A stretch of 64,000 nucleotides of DNA, taken from the NCBI GenBank assembly GCA_937915865.1, contig CALGIG010000022.1, forward strand, positions 104,036 through 168,035, read 5' to 3'. Made by a program: the position numbers and the translations under genes. Shown here one piece after another: positions 18,008 to 26,407 of the stretch (its first letter is position 1; each line of letters starts with the position of its first letter). The notes beneath the pieces are model-generated. The model was given only the letters and a program-made list of their open reading frames with translations. It was not told the origin of the DNA and did not search any database. Origin of the DNA: an uncultured Prolixibacteraceae bacterium (GTDB taxonomy: Bacteria > Bacteroidota > Bacteroidia > Bacteroidales > Prolixibacteraceae).

Positions 18008-18624
18008 TACTGATAAATAATTACGTATGAACCTTTAGCACCAGGAATTGATCCTTTAACTACCAATAAATTTGACTCAGGAATTACTTTCAAAACTTTC
18101 AGGTTCTGAACAGTAACATTGTCATTTCCATCAAGACCAGCCATACGTATTCCTCTAAATACGCGGGATGGATAAGAAGATGCACCTAACGAACCTGGAG
18201 CTCTCAAACGGTTATGTTGACCGTGTGTTTGGCCACCAACACCTTGAAATCCATGCCGTTTTACTACGCCCTGGAATCCTTTACCTTTGGTTACACCCTG
18301 AATGTCAACCCAACCTTCTTCGTCGATGGTTGAAACAGTAAGTGTATCGCCCAATTTAAACTCGCCATTGAGTTCTTTAAACTCAATAACTTTTCTTTTT
18401 GGCTCTGTTTCGGCCTTTTTGAAATGACCCATTTCAGCTTTGTTCGAATGTTTTTCTTTCTTGTCATCGAAACCTAACTGAATTGCATCATAACCGTCAG
18501 TAGCCACCGATTTCACTTGTGTAACCACACAAGGACCGGCTTCAATCACAGTGCATGGGATGTTTTTCCCCTCAACACTGAATACGGAAGTCATTCCGAT
18601 TTTTTTTCCGATTAATCCTGCCAT
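18007..18624 (-). CDS. rplC: 50S ribosomal protein L3
   Basis: 205 aa. It starts MAGLIGKKIGMTSVFSVEGK. The central extension GQTHGQHNRLRAPGSLGASS and SRVFRGIRMAGLDGNDNVTV approach the peptidyl-transferase centre. It lies 21 nt downstream of rpsJ. Confidence 0.98.
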   Translation of the reverse strand: MAGLIGKKIGMTSVFSVEGKNIPCTVIEAGPCVVTQVKSVATDGYDAIQLGFDDKKEKHSNKAEMGHFKKAETEPKRKVIEFKELNGEFKLGDTLTVSTIDEEGWVDIQGVTKGKGFQGVVKRHGFQGVGGQTHGQHNRLRAPGSLGASSYPSRVFRGIRMAGLDGNDNVTVQNLKVLKVIPESNLLVVKGSIPGAKGSYVIIYQ

Positions 18625-18645
18625 TTTTGAAATTTTTACAGGTTA

Positions 18646-18951
18646 TCAAACTTTAATTTCTACTTCAACGCCGCTTGGCAATTCAAGCTTCATTAAGGCG
18701 TCGATTGTTTTAGCCGTTGAGCTGTAAATGTCGATCAAACGTTTGTAGGACGAAAGTTCGAACTGTTCCCTTGATTTTTTATTTACAAAGGTTGAGCGCA
18801 AAACAGTGAAAATACGTTTGTGAGTAGGAAGTGGAATTGGTCCACTTACTACAGCACCTGTTGTTTTAACTGTCTTTACGATCTTTTCAGCCGACTTGTC
18901 CACTAGATTGTGGTCGTACGATTTCAGCTTAATTCTGATCTTTTGACTCAT
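18646..18951 (-). CDS. rpsJ: 30S ribosomal protein S10
   Basis: 101 aa. RIKLKSYDHNLVDKSAEKIV, then GPIPLPTHKRIFTVLRSTFV and SREQFELSSYKRLIDIYS. S10 also binds NusB in antitermination. Only 27 nt separate it from fusA, so the S10 genes are probably co-transcribed with the str genes. Confidence 0.98.
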   Translation of the reverse strand: MSQKIRIKLKSYDHNLVDKSAEKIVKTVKTTGAVVSGPIPLPTHKRIFTVLRSTFVNKKSREQFELSSYKRLIDIYSSTAKTIDALMKLELPSGVEVEIKV

Positions 18952-18978
18952 GATGAGAAAAATTAATACAGTTTATAA

Positions 18979-21087
18979 TTATAATAATTCTGTCTTTCCT
19001 TTGAGGTCTTCCAGTACTTTAAGTGCAAGTTGTTTTGGCAACTCAACGTATTTGGCAAATTCCATCGACGATGTTGCACGTCCGGAAGATAAAGTACGCA
19101 ATACAGTCACGTATCCAAACAATTCTGAAAGCGGAACCAATGCTTTGATTACACGGGCACCCGATTTTTCTTCCATTCCTTCAACCTGACCACGACGACG
19201 GTTCAAGTCACCGATAATGTCACCCATGTATTCTTCAGGAGTAACAATTTCGCACTTCATGATTGGTTCAAGCAACTTTGGACCAGCTTTTCCTGCAGCA
19301 CTCTTAAACGCCTGACGGGCACAAATTTCGAACGAAAGCGAATCAGAGTCAACAGCATGGTAGCTACCATCCAAAAGGGTAACTTTAAGGCTATCCATGT
19401 TGAAACCTGCCAACGGACCATTGGACATTGCTGATTCAAAACCTTTCTGTACTGATGGGATATATTCGCGAGGAATGTTACCACCTTTTACAGCATCAAC
19501 GAATGTAAGACCCAATTTACCTTCTTCGGCTGGTTCAACGCGAACAATGATGTCAGCAAATTTACCTCTACCTCCAGTTTGTTTTTTGAATACTTCGCGT
19601 AATTCTACTGATTTACTGATAGCTTCTTTGTAAGCAACCTGAGGAGCACCTTGGTTACATTCTACCTTGAACTCACGTTTTAATCGGTCGATGATAATTT
19701 CAAGGTGTAGCTCACCCATACCACGTATTACAGTCTGCCCAGAATCAGGGTCAGTATTTACTTTGAAAGTTGGGTCTTCTTCAGCAAGTTTAGACAAACC
19801 ATTACTCAGTTTATCCAAATCTTTCTGAGTTTTAGGCTCAACTGCGATACCGATAACTGGTTCAGGAAAATCCATACTTTCTAAAACTACCGGATGATCA
19901 ATATCCGATAAAGTATCACCAGTACGAATATCCTTGAAACCTACAGCAGCACAAATATCACCAGCTTCAATGTACTCAATTGGGTTCTGTTTATTCGAGT
20001 GCATCTGGTACAAACGGGAAATACGTTCTTTCTTACCTGTACGTGAATTGAAAACAGAATCACCGGCATTGATTCGCCCTGAATATACACGGATGAAGCA
20101 CAAACGGCCAACATAAGGGTCGGTAGCAATTTTAAACGCCAATGCTGTTACCGGCTCGGCTATATCGGCATGACGAATAATCTGCTCATCGCCGTTATAC
20201 TCGGTACCGATGATTTCACCTTTATCAAGCGGGCTTGGCAAGAAGGCACAAATTGCATCCAACAAACGTTGAACACCTTTATTTTTGAAAGCTGAACCAC
20301 ACATCATTGGAATAATTGAACCAGCTATTGTTGCTTTACGGATTACATCCAACATCTGATCAACAGTAATTGAATCAGGATCATCGAAGAATTTTTCGAG
20401 TAATTCATCGTCATGTTCTGCAACTGCTTCAACTAATTTTGCACGGTATTCCTCAGCTTGTTCAATATAATCAGCAGGTATCTCTTCCATGTAAAAGGTT
20501 GTACCCAATGTTGCATCATCCTTCCAGCGGATAGCTTTCATTTCGATCAAGTCAACAACTCCTTCGAAAGTTTCCTCTGCACCAATCGGGATAGTGATTG
20601 GAACCGGATTTGCGCCCAGTTTTTCTTTCACTTCAGTAACTACGTTGTAGAAATCTGCTCCCTGGCGGTCCATTTTATTAACAAACCCAATACGCGGTAC
20701 ACCATATTTTTCAGCCTGACGCCATACTGTTTCCGACTGGGCCTCAACACCACCTACAGCACAGAACAAAGCAACCGCGCCATCAAGAATACGAAGCGAA
20801 CGTTCAACTTCAACTGTGAAGTCTACGTGCCCGGGAGTATCGATGATGTTGATTTTATGTTCTTCGCCCTGGTATTTCCAGAAGGTAGTAGTAGCAGCCG
20901 AGGTAATTGTAATACCACGTTCCTGCTCTTGCTCCATCCAGTCCATGGTAGCAGCTCCATCGTGCACTTCGCCAATTCGGTGAGTTACCCCTGTATAAAA
21001 CAGGATTCGCTCCGAAGTGGTCGTCTTGCCGGCATCAATGTGCGCCATGATGCCAATATTTCTCGTGTATTTTAAATCTTTTGCCAT
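18979..21087 (-). CDS. fusA: Elongation factor G
   Basis: 702 aa, five-domain EF-G. G1 is AHIDAGKTTTSERILFYTG, switch I is RGITITSAAT, G3 is DTPGHVDF with the catalytic His retained, and G4 is NKMDRQGAD. Domain II, the IV-domain GGRGKFAD block and the domain V C-terminus are intact. It drives ribosomal translocation and, with RRF, recycling. It is the housekeeping copy in the str operon; a divergent paralogue lies at 26408-28564. Confidence 0.98.
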   Translation of the reverse strand: MAKDLKYTRNIGIMAHIDAGKTTTSERILFYTGVTHRIGEVHDGAATMDWMEQEQERGITITSAATTTFWKYQGEEHKINIIDTPGHVDFTVEVERSLRILDGAVALFCAVGGVEAQSETVWRQAEKYGVPRIGFVNKMDRQGADFYNVVTEVKEKLGANPVPITIPIGAEETFEGVVDLIEMKAIRWKDDATLGTTFYMEEIPADYIEQAEEYRAKLVEAVAEHDDELLEKFFDDPDSITVDQMLDVIRKATIAGSIIPMMCGSAFKNKGVQRLLDAICAFLPSPLDKGEIIGTEYNGDEQIIRHADIAEPVTALAFKIATDPYVGRLCFIRVYSGRINAGDSVFNSRTGKKERISRLYQMHSNKQNPIEYIEAGDICAAVGFKDIRTGDTLSDIDHPVVLESMDFPEPVIGIAVEPKTQKDLDKLSNGLSKLAEEDPTFKVNTDPDSGQTVIRGMGELHLEIIIDRLKREFKVECNQGAPQVAYKEAISKSVELREVFKKQTGGRGKFADIIVRVEPAEEGKLGLTFVDAVKGGNIPREYIPSVQKGFESAMSNGPLAGFNMDSLKVTLLDGSYHAVDSDSLSFEICARQAFKSAAGKAGPKLLEPIMKCEIVTPEEYMGDIIGDLNRRRGQVEGMEEKSGARVIKALVPLSELFGYVTVLRTLSSGRATSSMEFAKYVELPKQLALKVLEDLKGKTELL

Positions 21088-21134
21088 TTTAAAACCAATA
21101 ACTAACTAAACTAAACTATCAAACTATCTATCAA

Positions 21135-21611
21135 CTAAAAACGAAAATGTGCAAATGCGCGGTTAGCTTCTGCCATACGGTGGGTATCTTCTTTTTTCTT
21201 AAATGCGCCACCTTCTTCATTGTATGCAGCTACTACTTCGGCAGCAAGTTTCTCAGCCATTGAACGGCCTGAACGCTTGCGCGAAAATAAAATCATATTT
21301 TTTACTGAGATTGCGGTTTTTCTTTCAGGACGGATTTCCATAGGAACCTGGAAAGTTGCACCACCAACGCGGCGGCTTTTTACTTCTACATGAGGAGTGA
21401 TTTTCTCGAGTGCTTTTTTGAAAACATCCAATGGACTAAGTTCTGAATCTTTCATTTTGTTGCCAACGATGTCCATGGCGTCGTAGAAGATTTGATATGC
21501 GATTGATTTTTTACCGTCGTACATTAAGTCGTTTACGAAACGGGTTACCAATACGTCGTTGAATTTTGGATCGGGCAGAAGAATCCTCTTCTTTGGTTTC
21601 GATTTTCTCAT
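21135..21611 (-). CDS. rpsG: 30S ribosomal protein S7
   Basis: 158 aa. VTRFVNDLMYDGKKSIAYQI, GGATFQVPMEIRPERKTAIS and the C-terminal AEANRAFAHFRF are diagnostic. S7 nucleates the 30S head. In E. coli it represses its operon by binding the rpsL-rpsG spacer; the equivalent spacer here (21612-21739) holds a small GGCC-N5-GGCC hairpin. Confidence 0.98.
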   Translation of the reverse strand: MRKSKPKKRILLPDPKFNDVLVTRFVNDLMYDGKKSIAYQIFYDAMDIVGNKMKDSELSPLDVFKKALEKITPHVEVKSRRVGGATFQVPMEIRPERKTAISVKNMILFSRKRSGRSMAEKLAAEVVAAYNEEGGAFKKKEDTHRMAEANRAFAHFRF

Positions 21612-21739
21612 TATGTAATGCTTTTGTGTTAATTTAAATTAGCTGTCGTTTAAATTCTGGCTTCAATCGGCCTCTCTGGCCTCTTTACTCAACTCAAACC
21701 ACAAAGCTAGAACGTCAATTAATTAATAAAATGCGAATG

Positions 21740-22120
21740 TTATTTTTTCGCTTTAGGCCTTTTAGCACCGTATTTCGAACGTCTTTGTGTACGTCCTTCA
21801 ACACCTGCTGTGTCGAGAGCACCACGGATTAAATGGTAACGAACACCTGGAAGGTCTTTTACCCTGCCACCACGTACCAATACAATAGAGTGTTCCTGAA
21901 GGTTATGTCCTTCTCCCGGAATGTAAGCGTTCACTTCCTTGCCATTTGTTAAGCGTACACGGGCTACTTTACGCATAGCCGAGTTTGGTTTCTTTGGAGT
22001 TGTAGTGTAAACACGAACACATACACCCCTACGCTGTGGGCAAGAATCTAATGCAGGAGACTTGCTTTTGTCCGCAATACTTTGTCTCCCTTTTCTAACT
22101 AACTGTTGAATCGTTGGCAT
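21740..22120 (-). CDS. rpsL: 30S ribosomal protein S12
   Basis: 126 aa. It has the decoding-centre block TTPKKPNSAMRKVARVRLTN with the Lys whose change gives streptomycin resistance elsewhere (present, so wild type), and PGVRYHLIRGALDTAGVEGR, the methylthiolation-site loop. First gene of the str operon. Confidence 0.98.
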   Translation of the reverse strand: MPTIQQLVRKGRQSIADKSKSPALDSCPQRRGVCVRVYTTTPKKPNSAMRKVARVRLTNGKEVNAYIPGEGHNLQEHSIVLVRGGRVKDLPGVRYHLIRGALDTAGVEGRTQRRSKYGAKRPKAKK

Positions 22121-22239
22121 ATTAAATTCAAATTATTAAAAAATTATCTCAATTTTTTGGTTTGCAAAGGTATCGTAAATGCACAGAATAACAACACCTT
22201 ACGCATCGTTTCAATGGATTTACCCACTAAAACGGCTCG

Positions 22240-22270
22240 CAAAAGTACGAATAACCAACTGAAAACCCAA
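22240..22270 (-). promoter_or_regulatory. Promoter of the str-S10-spc ribosomal supercluster
   Basis: On the minus strand TTG (22270-22268), a 20-nt spacer and TACTTTTG (22247-22240) match the Bacteroidota -33/-7 pattern. The -7 box lies 120 bp upstream of rpsL, leaving a leader of roughly 110 nt. Confidence 0.65.
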
Positions 22271-22274
22271 TAAA

Positions 22275-22292
22275 AACAATTAAAAAATTGTT
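22275..22292 (-). terminator. Weak AT hairpin after the HlyD/ABC exporter genes
   Basis: AACAATT-N4-AATTGTT followed on the minus strand by TTTATT. It lies between the HlyD stop and the str promoter. The stem is short and A-T rich, so support is modest. Confidence 0.3.
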
Positions 22293-22345
22293 GTTTTTTG
22301 AATTATTCTTAATACACTTAAAAAATTGAATCTCTGATTGTTTTA

Positions 22346-23662
22346 TTATTCCGCCGTAATACGATGCTTTAATAACGATTTTACCGGATTGAATATCCGT
22401 TGAATTAACCGGCGGTCGGAAGTTATTATTTCAGCCGAGCCTTTCATCTCCTGGCTAAACTTGAGTTGGATGCCATAGTTTGTTTTTAAATCCTGCGGCA
22501 TGTCCACTTCAACCACATAGGTTTCGTTGCTGGGCATCAGCGAAATATTGCGTACAAAACCCCTCACATACCCGTATTCCATGTATGGAAAGTTCTCGAA
22601 ACGAATATTTACCTTTTGTCCGGTCGCTACTTTTCCTGCACCTTTTACCGGCAAATTGATGCGACCAATAATTTGAGACCGTTTTTCAGGAATAACAGAA
22701 AATACGATTTCGTCTTTCTTAACCTGTTGATTTTTACTCCAGAAAGTAGCAAAACTAACTTTCCCCGAAGTAGGACTTTTAATTACAAACGTCTGTTCCC
22801 AATAAGCCCAGCGACTTTTAAGAACGTTTAACGCCTCAATCAAGGTGTTCTGTGCCTTCTTTTTCTGATCGGCGAATTCCATCTCCGCATCAACCACCTC
22901 CTGCTCCAATTTAATAATTCCACTCTGAGTCTCGGCCAACTTGGTCCGTGAGCCGTTTAAATTATACTTTTTCTGAATTAAAACTCCCTTGGTATTCTCC
23001 AGATCGAGATCGGAAAGGACTCCTTTCTGCTGCAAAAGCGAATCGCGTTTAAACTGATTATTGGCAATTTTATAATCTGCATCCATATCACTTTTCTGAG
23101 ACCAAAGCCGATCGTAATAAACTTTGTTCATCGATATTTGCTGGCGAAGCGCTTTTATTTTTTTGGGATGAAGTTTCAGCCGAAGTAGCGTAAAGTAGTC
23201 ATTGTATATTCGTACAAAGCTTGAGTAGTCTGATTGAATATCGCCCAGCTGAAGGTTAACTTGGGGATGAACGGCAGAAAGCGTGTCGAACGTTTGAATA
23301 AAAGGCTCTATGTGTTGAAGTAAATCTTTCAATTTTAGAGCATCGTTAAAATACGCTGTATTCTCAAGTACAGCAATGATCTGTCCTTCATAAACTACTT
23401 GCTGGTCAGCAACCAATATAGAATCAATCCGTCCAGTGGTTCGTGCAGCAAGGTATGCAGGTGGATTCTCGGACAAAACAACAATATCGGCATCAATAAC
23501 ATCGGGGTACTTGAAGAAATAGCTTCCGGCAAGCAACAGAATAATGAACCCAAGAATCACTGTGATTCCGGAGCGAATAAGCCAACGAGGCGATTGCTGC
23601 ACAATCTCCTGAAACTCGTCGCTTTTTAGTTCAATCTCAATTCCTTTTTCTTCTTTGCTCAT
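22346..23662 (-). CDS. HlyD-family membrane fusion protein of a peptide exporter
   Basis: 438 aa. A cytoplasmic N-terminus of ~30 residues is followed by one membrane segment (about 32-51). Then come a first biotinyl-lipoyl-like strand set (AARTTGRIDSILVADQQVVY), a long alpha-helical hairpin (about 115-290) and the second half hairpin plus beta-barrel (FVIKSPTSGKVSFA, GQKVNIRFENFPY). This is the periplasmic adaptor that links an inner-membrane ABC exporter to a TolC-like outer-membrane duct. It follows the C39 ABC gene by 68 nt on the same strand, its natural partner. No TolC homologue is in the window. Confidence 0.93.
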   Translation of the reverse strand: MSKEEKGIEIELKSDEFQEIVQQSPRWLIRSGITVILGFIILLLAGSYFFKYPDVIDADIVVLSENPPAYLAARTTGRIDSILVADQQVVYEGQIIAVLENTAYFNDALKLKDLLQHIEPFIQTFDTLSAVHPQVNLQLGDIQSDYSSFVRIYNDYFTLLRLKLHPKKIKALRQQISMNKVYYDRLWSQKSDMDADYKIANNQFKRDSLLQQKGVLSDLDLENTKGVLIQKKYNLNGSRTKLAETQSGIIKLEQEVVDAEMEFADQKKKAQNTLIEALNVLKSRWAYWEQTFVIKSPTSGKVSFATFWSKNQQVKKDEIVFSVIPEKRSQIIGRINLPVKGAGKVATGQKVNIRFENFPYMEYGYVRGFVRNISLMPSNETYVVEVDMPQDLKTNYGIQLKFSQEMKGSAEIITSDRRLIQRIFNPVKSLLKHRITAE

Positions 23663-23730
23663 TTTATTAGTATTCAGTCTCAGTGTTCAGTTGCCTTCTA
23701 ATGCCAACTGCGACTGTACACTGGAAACTA

Positions 23731-25917
23731 TTAACTCCCTAGCTCCAATTGGTTTTTTACCAAATTATAATATGCTCCTTGTTTTGCTGTTAATTCTTCA
23801 TGATTACCAATCTCTACCATCTCACCTTTTTCAAGCACAACAATCTGGTGGGCATTTTTTACAGTACTCAACCGATGAGCAACTACCACCACCGTTTTAC
23901 CGGCGAAAAATTCGTTCAGGTTTTCAAGAATTACTTTTTCATTATTGGCGTCCAACGCATTGGTTGCCTCGTCGAAAAAAATGAATTCAGGATTTTTATA
24001 AATGGCGCGGGCAATTAAGATGCGCTGCTTTTGTCCCTGGCTTAAACCAACCCCTTCAGGTCCAATTTTTGTATTGTAATTCAAAGGCAACGATTCTATA
24101 AATTCCTGAATATTTGCCAAACGAACTGCATAAGCTAGCCTTTCTTTATCAACCTCGTCCTCTGGAAGAGCAATGTTGTTAGCAATAGTATCCGAGAAAA
24201 TAAAACCATCCTGCATCACAGCACCACATTGATCGCGCCACCATTGTTGTTTAAACTGTGCCAGATCGGCACTTCCTATTTTTATTGTTCCTGATACCGG
24301 AGGATAAAATCCGAGCAGCAATTTAACCAACGTTGTTTTTCCACTTCCGCTGGTACCAACAATCGCGGTAACTTTTCCTTTAGGTATTTGCAGGTTTATG
24401 TTGTTCAGAACTTTCGGCGAATTTGGTCCTTCGTACTGAAATACCAAATCAGAAATCATAATATCAGAATTTGAAGTTAATGATATTAACTTTCCTGTTT
24501 GGTCCTGTTCTTCATCTTTCATCGTATGAATTTCGCTCAAACGCTCCAAACTTATTTTGGCGTCCTGCGACACTTGCATAAATTCAACCATCTGGTCGAG
24601 CGGACTATTCATTTGCCCTATTATATATTGTATGGCAAGCATCATACCCAACGTCATACTTCCGTTCACAACAGCAGTTGCTGCCAAAACGGTAATTACT
24701 ATATTCTTGGTTTCGTTGATGAATACCGATCCCGCCTGCTGGTATTGCTGTAACGACAGACTTTTAATGTTTACCTTAAACAACCGGGCCTGGATTCTCT
24801 CCCACTCCCAACGCTTTTGCCGTTCGTAATTGTTCAGCTTTATCTCCTGCATACCGTTAATTAACTGAATCAGCTTACTCTGGTTGTCGGCAAGTTGTAC
24901 AAACTGTTTAAAGTCAAGCTCACGGCGCCTTTTCAGGAACAGGAAAACCCACAATATATATAATATTGAGCCCAAAATGAAGACAAGAAAAATGCTCAAC
25001 TTATATATAATAAGTACAATACTAAAGATGACAATATTAAAAACCGAAAATATAACGTTCAACGATTGCGAAGTAAGAAAACGCTCAATGCGACGGTGAT
25101 CGCCAATGCGTTGTAATAAATCACCAATCATTTTGGTATCAAAGAAACCAATCGGCAGTTTCATTAGTTTAATCAAAAAATCTGAAATGATACTGATATT
25201 AATGCGTGTGCTAATGTGCAGCAATATCCACGAGCGAATAAAATCGACTGTCATACGGCTGAAGAAAAGCATCATCTGGGCAGCCAGAACCAGATAAATG
25301 AAGTCAAGGTCCTGAGTATTAATACCTACATCAACAATACTCTGGGTTAAGAAGGGGAATATCAATTGAATTAGACTTCCGGCGATAAAACCCAAAATGA
25401 GCTGAATTACCAATTTCCGGTGTGGCTTCAAATATTTTAGTAAAAAACGAAATTGCCTCCGGTTAGTTTCTTCTCCATCAAGCTCAAAAAATTTAGGTGT
25501 GGGATCGAACAACAAACAAATTCCTTTTTCTTCGCCGTGCCTGACTGTTGCCAGCCAATGCTTTTTAAACTCCGCATCGGAATACTCAACCAGCCCAAAA
25601 GCAGGATCGGCCACATAAACCTTACCTTTCTTCAGTTTATATACAACCACAAAATGCTCCTGGTCCCAATGAACCATGCAGGGTTTGGGCGCTTGTAGCA
25701 ACTGCTCCAAGGTAATACGCGCCCCAATTGTACGAAAACCAATAGCTTCGGCAGCTTCGCTAAGCCCAAGCAACGAAACACCCTCACGAGTAATATGCGC
25801 GAGTTGGCGAAGCTTTTGAAGTGAATAATTCTTCCCATAAAATGCGGCAATCATACGGATACAAGTAGGTCCGCAGTCCATAGCATCGTACTGTTTAAAA
25901 TAAGGGAATGTGGGCAT
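23731..25917 (-). CDS. Peptidase C39 domain-containing ABC exporter
   Basis: 728 aa. The N-terminal C39 cysteine protease has DCGPTC with C15, H88 (EHFVVV) and D104 (YVADPA), a complete catalytic triad. Six membrane helices span about 168-440. The ATPase has Walker A GTSGSGKT (521-528), signature GLSQGQ (625-630) and Walker B FIFFDEAT (647-654). Such proteins cut double-glycine leaders from bacteriocin or pheromone precursors and export them. No precursor with a GG leader was found next to it, so the cargo is encoded elsewhere or is very divergent. A TATTTTTG box at 25935-25942 is a possible -7 element. Confidence 0.95.
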   Translation of the reverse strand: MPTFPYFKQYDAMDCGPTCIRMIAAFYGKNYSLQKLRQLAHITREGVSLLGLSEAAEAIGFRTIGARITLEQLLQAPKPCMVHWDQEHFVVVYKLKKGKVYVADPAFGLVEYSDAEFKKHWLATVRHGEEKGICLLFDPTPKFFELDGEETNRRQFRFLLKYLKPHRKLVIQLILGFIAGSLIQLIFPFLTQSIVDVGINTQDLDFIYLVLAAQMMLFFSRMTVDFIRSWILLHISTRINISIISDFLIKLMKLPIGFFDTKMIGDLLQRIGDHRRIERFLTSQSLNVIFSVFNIVIFSIVLIIYKLSIFLVFILGSILYILWVFLFLKRRRELDFKQFVQLADNQSKLIQLINGMQEIKLNNYERQKRWEWERIQARLFKVNIKSLSLQQYQQAGSVFINETKNIVITVLAATAVVNGSMTLGMMLAIQYIIGQMNSPLDQMVEFMQVSQDAKISLERLSEIHTMKDEEQDQTGKLISLTSNSDIMISDLVFQYEGPNSPKVLNNINLQIPKGKVTAIVGTSGSGKTTLVKLLLGFYPPVSGTIKIGSADLAQFKQQWWRDQCGAVMQDGFIFSDTIANNIALPEDEVDKERLAYAVRLANIQEFIESLPLNYNTKIGPEGVGLSQGQKQRILIARAIYKNPEFIFFDEATNALDANNEKVILENLNEFFAGKTVVVVAHRLSTVKNAHQIVVLEKGEMVEIGNHEELTAKQGAYYNLVKNQLELGS

Positions 25918-26407
25918 ATCGTTTCATTGATGTTCAAAAATAAAAGAATTATGCGAAACTTTGAAATCGACAAGGAAACGCTTCCAAAATTCTAAGTGCA
26001 AAAATTAACTGTTTTTATCAATCTACAAATCATAAATATTTAGAAATTCAAATATTCTGTATCTTCCTGAATACAAACAGGCTCAATACTTCAGAACTTA
26101 TAACAATTAAAATATTGACACCTGTATCGTTTTTTCGAAATCAAAAAAATATTAAAAAACATAAAAAACATTCAGAACGCTAATTTTCTGATAGTTATAC
26201 TAAAAGTTAATAATTCTTAAAAAGTTCAATTATCTGATATTCTTAATATTCAAAATTGAAAACAAAAGAGGTTTCTTATAACAAATTCAAGTAATCTGAA
26301 AGCACCTTGGTTGTTAAGTAATTATTACTAATTTTGGTCCTCTCTGTTAATTACAGCGTCAGAAAGCTGATAATGAATGAGTAAAAACCAATAACTATCT
26401 AAATAAT
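25918..26407 (+). other. 490-bp AT-rich intergenic region between divergent genes
   Basis: It holds a promoter-like box for each flanking gene (25935-25942 minus, 26307-26336 plus) and otherwise homopolymer-rich AT sequence. I looked for a short double-glycine peptide gene on both strands and found none; a 21-codon frame at 25930 has no leader features. No tRNA or clear hairpin was seen. Confidence 0.6.
26307..26336 (+). promoter_or_regulatory. Promoter of the second EF-G gene
   Basis: TTG (26307-26309), a 19-nt spacer and TAATTTTG (26329-26336) match the Bacteroidota -33/-7 consensus closely. The -7 box lies 71 bp upstream of the ATG, giving a leader of about 65 nt. Confidence 0.6.

Noticed and set aside
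20458..21075. 205-codon open frame on the plus strand
   Set aside because: It lies wholly antisense to fusA, has no recognisable domain, and its openness follows from the codon use of the EF-G gene.
25930..25995. 21-codon frame upstream of the C39 exporter as a candidate double-glycine peptide
   Set aside because: It has no GG motif or hydrophobic leader positions, is on the opposite strand and is within the promoter region.
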